DNA of 64,000 nucleotides from Bradyrhizobium sp. SRL28 (GCF_018596315.1 NZ_JAHEAG010000013.1:84501-148500), one strand, 5' to 3'. Shown: positions 1 through 9,230, counted from the first letter of the stretch. Program-made: numbers and translations. Notes: generated by a model not told the origin, from the sequence alone.

Positions 1-381
1 GTGCCGATCGCGCGGCTTGATGCGGTGATCGATCAGGACGTGGCGTTCGTGAAGATCGACGTCGAAGGCCACGAGTTGAACGTCCTGAACGGCGCCGTCG
101 GGCTTCTGGAACGTTGCCAGCCGGTGTTCCTGGTGGAGGCGGAGGACCGTCATCGCGCCGAGGCGACGCGCCTGGTGTTCGAATTCTTCCGGAGCAAGTC
201 CTATCGCGGCTTCTTCCTGAAAGGCAATGAGGTGATCGGCGTGGATCAGTTCGATTCCGACAGGCTCCAGGATGCCGGTGCGCTGCGACCAGACGGCGGA
301 CGCAAGGACGGGCAGTTCTACGTCAACAATTTCTTTTTCTTCCCCCGTCATCTCGACGGTGAATCGATATTGAGCAGCTAG
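1..381 (+). CDS. FkbM-family methyltransferase, C-terminal part
   Basis: This is the end of a gene that begins before the window; the GTG at base 1 is only the first in-frame codon visible. The segment FVKIDVEGHELNVLNGA is the typical FkbM/Methyltransf_21 signature, in which the acidic residues of the VKIDVEG loop lie in the SAM-binding Rossmann fold. Members O-methylate sugars or secondary metabolites, and rhizobial copies often sit among polysaccharide genes, as here with two nucleotide-sugar genes downstream. The acceptor substrate cannot be deduced. The family call is firm; the true start is not visible. Confidence 0.8.
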   Translation: MPIARLDAVIDQDVAFVKIDVEGHELNVLNGAVGLLERCQPVFLVEAEDRHRAEATRLVFEFFRSKSYRGFFLKGNEVIGVDQFDSDRLQDAGALRPDGGRKDGQFYVNNFFFFPRHLDGESILSS

Positions 382-451
382 CTCGTCGCTTCATCCCCAC
401 CCCCGTCGGCGCGCCTCGCGGCCGCGCGCGGCGTTTCAGACAGGAACCGTA

Positions 452-1771
452 ATGCATATAGCGATGATTGGCGCCGGCTATGTCGGGCTGGTGTCAGGGG
501 CGTGTTTTTCCGATTTCGGACATCAGGTCGTCTGTATCGACAGCAATGCGGAGAAGGTCGCCAGTCTCAACGATGGGGAGATGCCGATTCACGAGCCCGG
601 ATTGGCCGAGCTGGTGGCGCGAAATGTTGGCCAAGGCCGCCTGTCATTTGCGAGCGATCTGAAATCGGCCGTCAGCGAAGCGGAAGTGGTGTTCATCGCG
701 GTCGGGACGCCGTCGCGCCGCGGCGATGGCCATGCCGATCTGTCCTATGTCTACGCGGCGGCGCGCGAGATCGCTACCGTGCTTCCGGAACGGGCGGTGG
801 TGGTGACCAAGTCGACGGTTCCGGTCGGAACCGGCGACGAGGTTGAGCGCATCATCCGCGAAGAGAATCCGGATGCCACGGTTGCCGTCGTCTCGAATCC
901 CGAGTTCCTGCGCGAGGGGGCAGCGATCCGCGACTTCAAGCATCCGGACCGGATCGTGATCGGAACGGATGATGCGCGCGCCCGCGGCGTGATGGCCGAG
1001 GTGTACCGGCCGCTTCACCTCAACGCGTCGCCGATCCTCTATACTGATCGCCGCACCGCCGAACTGACGAAATATGCCGCCAACTCCTTCCTTGCCACCA
1101 AGATCGCCTTCATCAACGAGATCGCGGACCTTGCCGAAAAGGTCGGCGCCAATGTGCAGGAAGTCGCGCGCGGCATCGGCCTCGACAACCGGATCGGCCA
1201 GAAATTCCTGCACGCCGGCCCGGGCTTCGGCGGCTCCTGTTTTCCGAAGGATGCGATGGCGCTGATCAAGACGGGCCAGGACAATGAATCGCCGGTGCGG
1301 ATCGTGGAAACGGTGGTCGCCGTCAACGACCAGCGCAAGCGGGCGATGGCGCGCAAGGTCGCGAACGCGTTCGGCGGCAATCTTCGGGGAAAATCGATTG
1401 CGGTGCTCGGCGTGACCTTCAAGCCCGATACCGACGACATGCGCGACGCGCCTTCCATCCCGCTGATAACCGCACTGCAGGACATGGGCGCCGAGGTTCG
1501 CATCTTCGATCCCGTCGGCATGGAGCAGGCCAAGAAGGTATTCGAGAACGTCACCTTCTGCGACAACGCCTACCGTTGCGCCAAGGGATGCCACGCGCTC
1601 GTCATCGTCACCGAATGGGAGCAGTTTCGCGCGCTGGATCTGAAGGAATTGTCCGCCATCATGGCATGCCCCGTCATCGTCGATCTGCGCAACATCTACG
1701 CTCCGGAGGAGGTGGAGCGGAACGGCTTTCTGTACTGCGGCGTTGGTCGGCCGAAATCGGTGGCGTACTGA
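452..1771 (+). CDS. ugd: UDP-glucose 6-dehydrogenase
   Basis: A 439-residue cytoplasmic enzyme that oxidises UDP-glucose to UDP-glucuronate with two NAD+, feeding acidic polysaccharide synthesis. The N-terminal Rossmann motif GAGYVGLVSG is at residues 7-16. The catalytic cysteine is Cys263 in GFGGSCFPKD, followed by the central dimerisation helix and a C-terminal UDP-binding domain with GVTFKPDTDDMRDAPS. Length matches the family. It lies 19 bases before a sugar-nucleotide epimerase with which it probably forms an operon giving UDP-GlcA and then UDP-GalA. Confidence 0.95.
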   Translation: MHIAMIGAGYVGLVSGACFSDFGHQVVCIDSNAEKVASLNDGEMPIHEPGLAELVARNVGQGRLSFASDLKSAVSEAEVVFIAVGTPSRRGDGHADLSYVYAAAREIATVLPERAVVVTKSTVPVGTGDEVERIIREENPDATVAVVSNPEFLREGAAIRDFKHPDRIVIGTDDARARGVMAEVYRPLHLNASPILYTDRRTAELTKYAANSFLATKIAFINEIADLAEKVGANVQEVARGIGLDNRIGQKFLHAGPGFGGSCFPKDAMALIKTGQDNESPVRIVETVVAVNDQRKRAMARKVANAFGGNLRGKSIAVLGVTFKPDTDDMRDAPSIPLITALQDMGAEVRIFDPVGMEQAKKVFENVTFCDNAYRCAKGCHALVIVTEWEQFRALDLKELSAIMACPVIVDLRNIYAPEEVERNGFLYCGVGRPKSVAY

Positions 1772-1790
1772 CACGGAGGATGCAGGCACA

Positions 1791-2855
1791 ATGTCCGATC
1801 AGCCAATTTTGCTAACGGGAGCCGCGGGCTTTATCGGATTCCACGTGGCGCAGCGATTGCTTCAGTCCGGTCATCGCGTCATTGGGGTCGATAATCTGAA
1901 TGCGTATTACGATCCGCAGCTGAAGGCGGCGCGGCTTGATATTCTCCGCAACGATTCGCGCTTTCAGTTCGAGCGACTGGATCTCGCGGATCGTGTTGCG
2001 GTTCCGGAGTTGTTTGCGCGGCATCGGTTTCCCGTCGTCATCCACCTCGCTGCGCAAGCCGGCGTGCGGTATTCGCTCAGAGATCCCCATGCCTATGTGG
2101 ATGCGAACCTGGTCGGTTTTACCAACATTCTGGAGGGATGCCGGCACAATGGCTGCCGTCACCTTTTGTTTGCGTCTTCGTCGGCGGTCTACGGGGCCAA
2201 CAGGAAACTGCCGTTTTCGGTGCACGACAATGTCGATCATCCGATCAGCCTTTACGCCGCAAGCAAGAAGGCCAACGAGTTGATGGCCCATTCGTACAGC
2301 CATCTCTACGGGATTCCCTGCACCGGCCTGCGGTTCTTTACGGTGTATGGGCCGTGGTACCGGCCCGATATGGCCTTGTTCGTGTTCGCCGAAGCGATCG
2401 TCCGCGGCGATCCCATCAGATTGTTCAACGGCGGCCGGATGCTCCGCGACTTTACCTACGTCGACGACGTGACGGAGGCGCTGGTCCGACTGATCGATCG
2501 TGCGCCACAGGGAAAACCGCAGCGGCTGGGCGAAGCCCCGGATCCGGGATCAAGCACCGCGCCATGGCGCATCTACAATATCGGCAACAGCAAGCCGGAG
2601 GAGTTGCTGCGTGTCGTTGCGCTGCTGGAGCAGGAATTGGGACGCACGGCGACGAAGGAACTGCTGCCGATGCAGCCGGGCGATGTGCCGGCCACCTATG
2701 CCGATGTCGATGACCTCTCGCGCGACGTGGATTTCCGTCCCGCCACTTCCATCGAAGAAGGCATTCGCAGGTTCGCTGCGTGGTACCGTTCTTATTGCGA
2801 GAATCGGTCCGGCAGGAGCGGCGCCATTCAAGCCACTTCCAGCGCGCGCGCATAG
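1791..2855 (+). CDS. NAD-dependent epimerase, probably UDP-glucuronate 4-epimerase
   Basis: A 354-residue extended short-chain dehydrogenase. I chose the ATG at 1791, preceded by a GGAGG element, rather than an earlier in-frame start inside the upstream gene. The NAD motif TGAAGFIGF is at the N terminus, SSSAVYG follows, and the catalytic pair is Tyr155 and Lys159 in YAASK. The overall pattern resembles rhizobial LpsL and other UDP-glucuronate 4-epimerases, which make UDP-galacturonate. Position just after UDP-glucose dehydrogenase supports that substrate, although UDP-glucose or other UDP-sugars cannot be excluded from sequence alone. The 3' end overlaps the convergent GntR gene by 28 bases. 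Confidence 0.85.
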   Translation: MSDQPILLTGAAGFIGFHVAQRLLQSGHRVIGVDNLNAYYDPQLKAARLDILRNDSRFQFERLDLADRVAVPELFARHRFPVVIHLAAQAGVRYSLRDPHAYVDANLVGFTNILEGCRHNGCRHLLFASSSAVYGANRKLPFSVHDNVDHPISLYAASKKANELMAHSYSHLYGIPCTGLRFFTVYGPWYRPDMALFVFAEAIVRGDPIRLFNGGRMLRDFTYVDDVTEALVRLIDRAPQGKPQRLGEAPDPGSSTAPWRIYNIGNSKPEELLRVVALLEQELGRTATKELLPMQPGDVPATYADVDDLSRDVDFRPATSIEEGIRRFAAWYRSYCENRSGRSGAIQATSSARA

Positions 2856-3493
2856 GCGTGGCCGGAATTGCTGATGTGCAGGGTCATCAGTTTCGTAAAG
2901 CCTTCGAACTTCCCGCGCTCGAACAGATCAAGCAACTCGCGGTGCTGATCGAATGACGCCGGCGTCTGGACGTCGATCGGCGAACTCAAATTGGTGCGCA
3001 GCGCGGCGATCCGTCCAGCGATCAGCTGGTAGGACTGCATCAAATAATGATTGCCGCAATGGGCAAACAGCGCGTCATGGAACGCGGTGTCCGCCGATCC
3101 GTAGGCGAGCGTGTCCTTTGCCGCCACTGCCTGCTTCATGTCCGCGACCGCCGCCGTCAGTGCTTTCAGCGCGCCGTCGCGGTCATGGCCATAAGCGAGT
3201 TCGGCTGCGTTGGGCTCGATCAGGATACGGAAGTTGCAGAGTTCGACAATGTCGGCGGCACTGGGTGTGAAGACGAAGCTGCCGACCTGGGGCTTCACGA
3301 CGACGAGCCCCTGCGCTTGCAGCAGGCTCATGGCCTCGCGAACAGGCGTGCGGCTGACGCCAAAGGACTGCGCCAGCATTTCCTCGGCGATGACGGCGCC
3401 GAGTTTCAGTTCGCCTTCGATGATCGCCTGGCGCAACCGCAGCATCACCTTCTGCGACAGCGATTTTGGCGTATCGAGCTTGAATGATTTCAT
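2828..3493 (-). CDS. GntR-family regulator, FCD (FadR) subfamily
   Basis: A 221-residue transcription factor. Residues about 4-65 form a GntR winged helix (SLSQKVMLRLRQAIIEGEL, then SRTPVREAMSLLQ recognition region) and the rest is an all-helical FCD ligand domain with Asp and His residues expected to bind a metal. A GTG start ten codons upstream (3523) is possible; neither start has a good ribosome site. It sits 51 bases downstream of the FAD-linked oxidase gene on the same strand. It probably represses that gene and the divergent lyase gene through the inverted repeat at 5029-5049. That link is inferred from context. Confidence 0.88.
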   Translation of the reverse strand: MKSFKLDTPKSLSQKVMLRLRQAIIEGELKLGAVIAEEMLAQSFGVSRTPVREAMSLLQAQGLVVVKPQVGSFVFTPSAADIVELCNFRILIEPNAAELAYGHDRDGALKALTAAVADMKQAVAAKDTLAYGSADTAFHDALFAHCGNHYLMQSYQLIAGRIAALRTNLSSPIDVQTPASFDQHRELLDLFERGKFEGFTKLMTLHISNSGHAYARALEVA

Positions 3494-3544
3494 GGCGTGA
3501 TCGCTCGTTTCCTTTTGCTGCACCGCCTGCGATCTGCGGATCGA

Positions 3545-4954
3545 TCAGATCACCTTCCCTGGATTGAGAAGGCCGTCGGGGTCAAGGGCCGCCTTCAGCG
3601 TGCGCATCAGCGCAATCTCGGCTTCACTGCGGGCATGCCCGAGCCACTTCTTCTTCAGTGTTCCGATGCCGTGCTCGGCCGAGACGCTGCCGCCCATCTC
3701 GCGGACCAGGCCGTAAACGATCTGGTCCATTTCTTCTTTCGGCTGTTGATCGACGCGCAAGCCCGGCACCCACGAAACCAGGTGTAGATTGCCGTCGCCG
3801 ATATGCCCGTAATAGACGCTGTCGCAACCGGGAATGCCGGTTGCCAGCGCAGCTTTGCACCGCCGGACGAACTGGTCCATGCCGGCGACCTCAAGGCCGA
3901 TGTCGTAGGGGATGTGCGGACCGAGCACCTGGCCGAATTCCGAACAGATGTCACGCACCGCCCAGAAAGCCTGGGTCTGTGCGACCGATTGCGATACCGC
4001 CGCATCGCTCAGCATCCCGCGTTCCATCAGCTCCGCAAGCCAGGCTTCGAACCGCGGCGCATCGGTTGCCTCGTCGGTGCCCTGTGCCTCGACCAGCACA
4101 TAGAGGCCATGACTGGTGCCGACCGGCGAGCGAACGCCGGCACGATTGGTGATCACGTCCCAATAGTCGGGCCACATCACTTCGAACGCCGACAGCAGCG
4201 GACCCAGCCCGCTGCGCGCTTCGCTCAGGAGCGCAAGCACCGCGGCATAATCCGGAACGGCGCAGAGCGCGGCCATCGTCGAGCGCGGCTTTGGAAACAG
4301 CTTGAGCACCACGCGGGTGATGATGCCGAGCGTGCCTTCCGATCCGATGAAGAGATGCTTCAGGTCGTAGCCGGCGTTGTTCTTGATGAGCTTGTTGAGG
4401 CTGGTCATGATGGTGCCGTCGGGCAATACCACTTCGAGACCGAGCACGAGTTCACGTGTCATGCCGTAGCGAATGACGCGATTACCGCCGGCATTGGTGG
4501 AGAGATTGCCGCCGATCGCACACGAACCGCGCGAACCCAGATCGAGCGGAAAAAACATGCCGCGTTCGTCAGCCGCCTTCTGAATGGTCTCGAGCGACGT
4601 CCCGGCGCGCACCGTCATGGTCGCGCTCGCCGGATCGATTTCCTCGATGCCAACCATACGCTCCAGCGAGATCGCAACCCAGCCGGCCTCCGGGGAAGCG
4701 CCGCGGCACAGGCCGGTCAGTCCACCCTGTGGCACGTAACACAGCCCGGCCTTTCGGCAGGCGAGAACCGCGTCAGATACGCCGGCGGTATCGACCGGCC
4801 GCACGACGGCGAGCGGGCTCTGCGGCAGGCTTGCGCTCCAGTCGTTGGCATTGCGTGCCGGCACGTCGGCGCCGAGCAGAACGGCTTGGGCGCCGAGCTT
4901 CCGCTGCAACTGGCTGAGCGCTTCCTGGACTTCGTCGCGTTTCATGGCGTGCAT
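3545..4954 (-). CDS. FAD-linked oxidase, GlcD / D-lactate dehydrogenase type
   Basis: About 469 residues from the ATG at 4954; the reading frame stays open upstream to 5047, but that extension would run through the operator. The N-terminal PCMH-type FAD domain carries GGLTGLCRGASPEAGW and GSEGTLGIITRVVLKL. The C-terminal cap domain has YYGHIGDGNLHLV, SAEHGIGTLKKKWL and the final LDPDGLLNPGKVI, all typical of enzymes that oxidise D-2-hydroxyacids (glycolate, D-lactate, D-2-hydroxyglutarate). No signal peptide is seen. It is divergent from a DapA-family lyase, so the pair may act on one sugar-acid or hydroxyacid pathway. The exact substrate is unknown. Confidence 0.88.
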   Translation of the reverse strand: MHAMKRDEVQEALSQLQRKLGAQAVLLGADVPARNANDWSASLPQSPLAVVRPVDTAGVSDAVLACRKAGLCYVPQGGLTGLCRGASPEAGWVAISLERMVGIEEIDPASATMTVRAGTSLETIQKAADERGMFFPLDLGSRGSCAIGGNLSTNAGGNRVIRYGMTRELVLGLEVVLPDGTIMTSLNKLIKNNAGYDLKHLFIGSEGTLGIITRVVLKLFPKPRSTMAALCAVPDYAAVLALLSEARSGLGPLLSAFEVMWPDYWDVITNRAGVRSPVGTSHGLYVLVEAQGTDEATDAPRFEAWLAELMERGMLSDAAVSQSVAQTQAFWAVRDICSEFGQVLGPHIPYDIGLEVAGMDQFVRRCKAALATGIPGCDSVYYGHIGDGNLHLVSWVPGLRVDQQPKEEMDQIVYGLVREMGGSVSAEHGIGTLKKKWLGHARSEAEIALMRTLKAALDPDGLLNPGKVI

Positions 4955-5028
4955 GCGGTTGCCCGTTTCTTCGCGATATGTACCGCGCTGGGGGCCCGAA
5001 AAGCGGTGTTTCCGGCCCGAAATCTCTA

Positions 5029-5049
5029 TCTTGTATGTAAGATACAAGA
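5029..5049. promoter_or_regulatory. Inverted-repeat operator, probable GntR/FCD site
   Basis: A perfect inverted repeat: arms TCTTGTAT (5029-5036) and ATACAAGA (5042-5049) around the spacer GTAAG. A second palindrome, TATCTT/AAGATA (5027-5032 and 5039-5044), is interleaved with it. It lies between the divergent FAD-oxidase (start 4954) and DapA-family (start 5103) genes. FCD regulators commonly bind short TTGTAT/ATACAA-like palindromes, so the nearby GntR protein is the likely ligand. Confidence 0.7.
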
Positions 5050-5102
5050 GCTGTCAACACCAGGGATCGGGGGCGCCCGTTCCGGCGACAAGGGAGCGAA
5101 CA

Positions 5103-5984
5103 ATGACCGACGCCATCCGCGGCTTTTGGGTAGCGACGCCGACGCCGCTGTCGGCCGACGACTCAGTGGATCATGTCCGGCTGGCACGTCATGTGTTCCA
5201 ATTGTTCGCGAAGAAGGTCGACGGCGTGGTGCTGTTTGGTACCACCGGCGAGGGGACGTCGTTCAGCGCGGCCGAGCGGCTCGCGACCGTCGAAGCGCTT
5301 TTGAAGGCAGGCATCCCGGCGTCACGCATGGGTTTGGGCAGCGGCTTTCCGGCCTTGACCGACAGCGTCGCGCTGACCCGCTCGGCGTTGGCGCTGGGAC
5401 TGCGGCACGTGTTGATATTGCCGCCTTACTTCTATCGCGACGCGAGCGCGGAAGGCATCGAGGACGCATTCGCCGCCATACTGGACGACGTCGCCGACGA
5501 TCGGCTGCGGGCCACGCTCTATCATATTCCGCAGACCTCGGGCGTTGGCGTGCCGGCGTCAGTGGCGGCCAGTCTTCGTGCGCATTACGGAGAGATCGTC
5601 GCCGGCCTCAAGGACAGCAGCGCCGACTTCACACAGTTTCAGGCGTTTCGCGCCGCTGCGCCGGATCTGGCGATCACCGTGGGCAACGAGGTCGATATCG
5701 CGCGCGCGGTGGCGCAGGGCGGCGCCGGCACGATCTGTGGCTTGGGCAACATCGTCCCCCATCTCGTCCGGGCCATGCTCGATGGCGGTGACGCGGAGCC
5801 GCAGCTACGCGCAGTGCTCTCGGTCATCGGTGACCTGCCGTTTACGCCTGCGCTCAAGGCGATCCTCGCCGCGCAGACCGGCGATGCCGGCTGGCTGCGG
5901 GTCCGCGCGCCGCTCCGTGCAGTATCCGACGGTGCCGCGCTCACGGCAAAGCTGGATTCGCTGTCGCGGGCCGTTGCCGCCTGA
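5103..5984 (+). CDS. Dihydrodipicolinate synthase (DapA) family lyase/aldolase
   Basis: A 293-residue TIM-barrel enzyme of the class I aldolase superfamily. The ATG at 5103 follows a GGGAG ribosome site. The carboxylate-binding loop is GTTGEGTSFS, the catalytic tyrosine is Tyr140 in YHIPQTSG, and the Schiff-base lysine is Lys170 in GLKDSS. True lysine-biosynthesis DapA usually sits alone or with lysine genes. Here the partners are a GntR regulator and a hydroxyacid oxidase, which suggests a catabolic member that cleaves or dehydrates a 2-keto acid. The substrate is not determinable. Confidence 0.88.
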   Translation: MTDAIRGFWVATPTPLSADDSVDHVRLARHVFQLFAKKVDGVVLFGTTGEGTSFSAAERLATVEALLKAGIPASRMGLGSGFPALTDSVALTRSALALGLRHVLILPPYFYRDASAEGIEDAFAAILDDVADDRLRATLYHIPQTSGVGVPASVAASLRAHYGEIVAGLKDSSADFTQFQAFRAAAPDLAITVGNEVDIARAVAQGGAGTICGLGNIVPHLVRAMLDGGDAEPQLRAVLSVIGDLPFTPALKAILAAQTGDAGWLRVRAPLRAVSDGAALTAKLDSLSRAVAA

Positions 5985-5997
5985 GCGAAGCAGTGGA

Positions 5998-6942
5998 CTA
6001 AGGCCCTGTCGGTGCGCCTTCGCGAAAATCCCGCGGCGTGACGCCAAATCTGTTCTTGAATGTGCGTGTGGCGTGGGCGGCATCGGAAAACCCGCACTGA
6101 TGCGCAAGTCTCGCGATCGGAATGTTGGCCAGCGAATCCTGCCGCAGCAGATTTCGGAACAACTCGGCACGCAGATGAAGTAGATGCCGTTCGAACGTGG
6201 TCTCTCGGTCGGCAAAGATGCGATGAAACGTCCGCTCGGAGACGCCGAATTCGGCGGCAAGCGCCGGCGCAGACCGGGCACTGGCGATATTTGCCCTCAG
6301 ATAGGTGTCGATCAGGCCGAACAAGTCTGGGCGGGCGAGTTGATGGCTGCTGCCTGCGGCAAGACGCAGCAGGGCCGACAGGTAGGCGACAATGTCTGGC
6401 TCGTCTTGTCGTGCGGGCGCGTCCGGCAACGAGATCGCCTCGCGAACCAACGCCGCAATCGAGCGCGCAACCGTCCCGGACAAGGGGACGGGCTTCGCGC
6501 ATAACCGCTCCGCCTCGGGGACGGATCGCAACAGGGAAGCAGCGGGCACGGTCGCGATCAACACCTCCGCGCGCTGCTCGGGGCCGAACAGCCGATCCTC
6601 GAATGGACGCCGCGCGTCATAGAGCACGCCATATCCCGGATTGATCGTGCCTTCGTTGCCGGCTTGCACCATCGCGCTGTGCCCGCGGCGCTGGAAATCG
6701 AACATGAATTCGTCGGAGCCGGCCCGGCTCACGAGCCTGGCGTCGCGGGTGTAGCATTGTGGACTGCTGTCGAAGCGAACGAGCTTGGCATCGCCGATCT
6801 CGACGAACTCGAAGTGGCCGCTGACGATGGTGGAGCCGAGCGGCTTGGTCTCAATATTGGCGAATGACCGGCAGATGGCCTCGGTCCAATAGGCCCGCCG
6901 CTCGGTCGGACGGATCGGGTCGGTGGAGACGCTGATCGGCAT
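5998..6942 (-). CDS. AraC-family regulator, FeaR-like
   Basis: About 314 residues from the ATG at 6942; the frame extends to 7026 but would then enter the divergent promoter. The N-terminal two thirds resembles the AraC-binding-like domain found in FeaR, and the C-terminal ~100 residues hold two helix-turn-helix units (SARSAPALAAEFGVSERTFHRIF and IARLAHQCGFSDAAHATRTFK regions) ending in FGVTPRDFRE. It is divergent from a copper amine oxidase, the same arrangement by which FeaR controls tynA in enterobacteria, so activation by an amine or its aldehyde is the likely job. Confidence 0.85.
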   Translation of the reverse strand: MPISVSTDPIRPTERRAYWTEAICRSFANIETKPLGSTIVSGHFEFVEIGDAKLVRFDSSPQCYTRDARLVSRAGSDEFMFDFQRRGHSAMVQAGNEGTINPGYGVLYDARRPFEDRLFGPEQRAEVLIATVPAASLLRSVPEAERLCAKPVPLSGTVARSIAALVREAISLPDAPARQDEPDIVAYLSALLRLAAGSSHQLARPDLFGLIDTYLRANIASARSAPALAAEFGVSERTFHRIFADRETTFERHLLHLRAELFRNLLRQDSLANIPIARLAHQCGFSDAAHATRTFKNRFGVTPRDFREGAPTGP

Positions 6943-6997
6943 AGTGCAGACAAGGTCCGGTTTGTGACGCCATAGCGTCGCCCAGTACCGGTAGCAC

Positions 6998-7032
6998 TGG
7001 CAAGGGCCACGACATGGCAGGCTCATTCAAGA
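6998..7032. promoter_or_regulatory. Possible tandem AraC-type half-sites
   Basis: The FeaR-like gene and the amine oxidase gene are divided by about 145 bases that hold two direct TGGCA repeats 17 bases apart (6998-7002 and 7015-7019), the second followed by CAA after eight bases. This resembles, imperfectly, the TGnCA-N8-AAA pattern recalled for enterobacterial FeaR. It is a weak call on short motifs. Confidence 0.25.
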
Positions 7033-7087
7033 CGCAGTGCCCGGCGCTGCCGTAGCCTGCGGCCATAGCTCCGGAATTTGGTCCGAC

Positions 7088-9064
7088 ATGGTACGCACAA
7101 AACCTTCCGCCGGCATAGATGCCGGTCATCCGCTCGATCCGCTCAGTGAAGCCGAGGTCGCGCTGGCGTCCGAGATATTGAGAGCCGCGAAGAATCTCGG
7201 GCCGGATACGCGATTTACCCATGTGCAATTGGAGGAGCCGGCCAAGTCCGCTGTGCTTGGATGGCAGCCGAACTCCAGGGTTCCCCGGTGCGCGGCCGCA
7301 ACCCTGTTCGACAGCAAGACCGGCGTCGTGCATGTCGCCACCGTCGACATCGGATCGAAGACGGTGACGGCGTGGCGTGAGCAGCCGACCAGAGACCATC
7401 CGTACGGCCAGCCGCCGATCACGATCGAGGAGGTCTTCAAGGTCGGCGACATCGTCAAGGCCGATGCAGGCTGGCTTCGCGCGATGAAGCGCCGTGGACT
7501 TGATGACAAGGACATCGAGCTGGTCCAGGTCGATCCGTTCTCGGCCGGGTACTTCGACCGGGAGGCCGAGAAAGGCCGCCGGCTCGTCAGCGCCGTTTCC
7601 TATTGGCGCAAGGACCTCAAGGACAATGGCTATGCGCATCCCATCGAAGGTGTGGTCGCGCTCGTTGACCTGATCGAGAACAGGGTGGTCGACCTCGTCG
7701 ACGAACCGGACGTCATTCCGATCCCGAAGAAATCGCGCAACTACGACCGCGCCTCGATCCCGCAGACGCGCAACGACGTGAAGCCGCTGGATGTCGTGCA
7801 GAAGGACGGGCCGAGCTTTACGGTCGATGGATGGAAGGTCGACTGGCAGAACTGGTCGTTCCGCGTCGGCTGGACCGCGCGCGAGGGTCTCGTGCTGCAC
7901 CAGATATCGTTTCGCGACGGTGCGCGCGAGCGGCCGATCATCTATCGGGCCAGCGTCACCGACATGATCGTTCCCTATGCCGATCCGACTGCCAACCATT
8001 TCTGGAAATGCGCGTTCGATGCCGGCGAGTACGGGCTCGGCAAGCTCGCCAACGCGCTTGAGCTCGGCTGCGACTGCCTCGGCCATATCCACTATTTCGA
8101 CGTGCCGGTCGCCGACGATTACGGCAAGCCGGGCATCATGAAGAATGCGATCTGCCTGCACGAGGAGGATTACGGCATCCTCTGGAAGCATTATGAATTC
8201 CGCAACGAGACCTTCGAGGTGCGGCGTTCACGGCGGCTCGTCATCTCGTTCTTCACGACGGTTGGAAACTACGACTACGGGTTCTTCTGGTACTTCTATC
8301 AGGACGGAACGATCCAGCTCGAAGTCAAGCTCACCGGCATCATCCAGACGGCGGCAATCGCAACGGGCAAGCCCTATCCGTGGGGCGGCATGGTGGCTGA
8401 GAATCTCGGCGGTCCCACTCACCAGCATTTCTTCAATGCCCGCCTCCACATGATGCTGGACGGCGAGGGCAATACGGTGACCGAGCACGAGTTCCGGCCA
8501 CGGCCGTGGGGAACGGACAATCCGTACGGCAACGTGTTCGACACCACGACGCGGGTTCTCGCGCGCGAGCGCGACGCGGTCCGCGAGGCCGACGGGCGGA
8601 CGGGGCGATACTGGAAGATCACCAATCCCAACAAGAAGAACAGCGTCGGCGGTCCGACGGCCTACAAGCTCTTGGCGCATAGCGCGCCGGTCATGTTGGC
8701 GCAGGAGGGCTGTTACATGACCTCGCGCGGCGGGTTTGCGACCAAGCATATCTGGGTGACGCGCTACGCCCCCGACGAGCGCTACGCCAGCGGTGAGTTC
8801 CCGAACCAGCATGCCGGCGGCGACGGCCTGCCGAAATATGCTGCCAAAAACCGCGCGATCGAAAATGAGGATATCGTAGTCTGGCACAGTTTCGGGGCGA
8901 CCCATGTCTGCCGTCCCGAAGATTTTCCGGTGATGCCGGTCGAATATGTCGGCTTCACGCTGAAGCCGAACGGCTTCTTTGCCGAGAACCCGGCGATGGA
9001 CCTGCCGCCCGACCGCAACAGCGCCAGCCGGGACAACCGCGACACGGGGTCATGCTGCGGCTGA
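7088..9064 (+). CDS. tynA: Primary-amine oxidase (copper, topaquinone)
   Basis: A 658-residue copper amine oxidase that converts primary amines to aldehydes with release of ammonia and hydrogen peroxide. Small N2/N3 domains precede the large catalytic domain. The topaquinone precursor is Tyr395 in VGNYDY. Copper ligands are His445 and His447 in THQHF and a later histidine near 606 in ATHVCRPEDFPVMP. I see no signal peptide, unlike the periplasmic enterobacterial enzyme; the length matches actinobacterial cytoplasmic forms. A FeaR-like regulator lies upstream and a gamma-glutamyltransferase downstream. The amine substrate is unknown. Confidence 0.93.
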   Translation: MVRTKPSAGIDAGHPLDPLSEAEVALASEILRAAKNLGPDTRFTHVQLEEPAKSAVLGWQPNSRVPRCAAATLFDSKTGVVHVATVDIGSKTVTAWREQPTRDHPYGQPPITIEEVFKVGDIVKADAGWLRAMKRRGLDDKDIELVQVDPFSAGYFDREAEKGRRLVSAVSYWRKDLKDNGYAHPIEGVVALVDLIENRVVDLVDEPDVIPIPKKSRNYDRASIPQTRNDVKPLDVVQKDGPSFTVDGWKVDWQNWSFRVGWTAREGLVLHQISFRDGARERPIIYRASVTDMIVPYADPTANHFWKCAFDAGEYGLGKLANALELGCDCLGHIHYFDVPVADDYGKPGIMKNAICLHEEDYGILWKHYEFRNETFEVRRSRRLVISFFTTVGNYDYGFFWYFYQDGTIQLEVKLTGIIQTAAIATGKPYPWGGMVAENLGGPTHQHFFNARLHMMLDGEGNTVTEHEFRPRPWGTDNPYGNVFDTTTRVLARERDAVREADGRTGRYWKITNPNKKNSVGGPTAYKLLAHSAPVMLAQEGCYMTSRGGFATKHIWVTRYAPDERYASGEFPNQHAGGDGLPKYAAKNRAIENEDIVVWHSFGATHVCRPEDFPVMPVEYVGFTLKPNGFFAENPAMDLPPDRNSASRDNRDTGSCCG

Positions 9065-9110
9065 CGGTCCGCGCGGGTGCTTTTTGTTTCACCAGGCAAG
9101 GAGACTGACC

Positions 9111-9230
9111 ATGAATCGCAGGAAGCTCCTCAAGGCTGCGCGTAACGCGGCCGCTGTCAAGCGCCGCCACCTACGACAATTACATGATCAGGCGGATCCG
9201 CGCCTGACGGCTTGCAAATCGGGGGCTTGA
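9111..9230 (+). CDS. Small ORF, 39 residues, unknown
   Basis: An ATG at 9111 with a good AAGGAG ribosome site opens a 39-codon frame ending one base before the next gene. The product starts MNRRKLLKAARNAA and is strongly basic. It could be a real short peptide translated between amine oxidase and gamma-glutamyltransferase, or the remnant of a protein with a Tat/signal-like N terminus that has decayed. No family is recognisable. Confidence 0.35.
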   Translation: MNRRKLLKAARNAAAVKRRHLRQLHDQADPRLTACKSGA

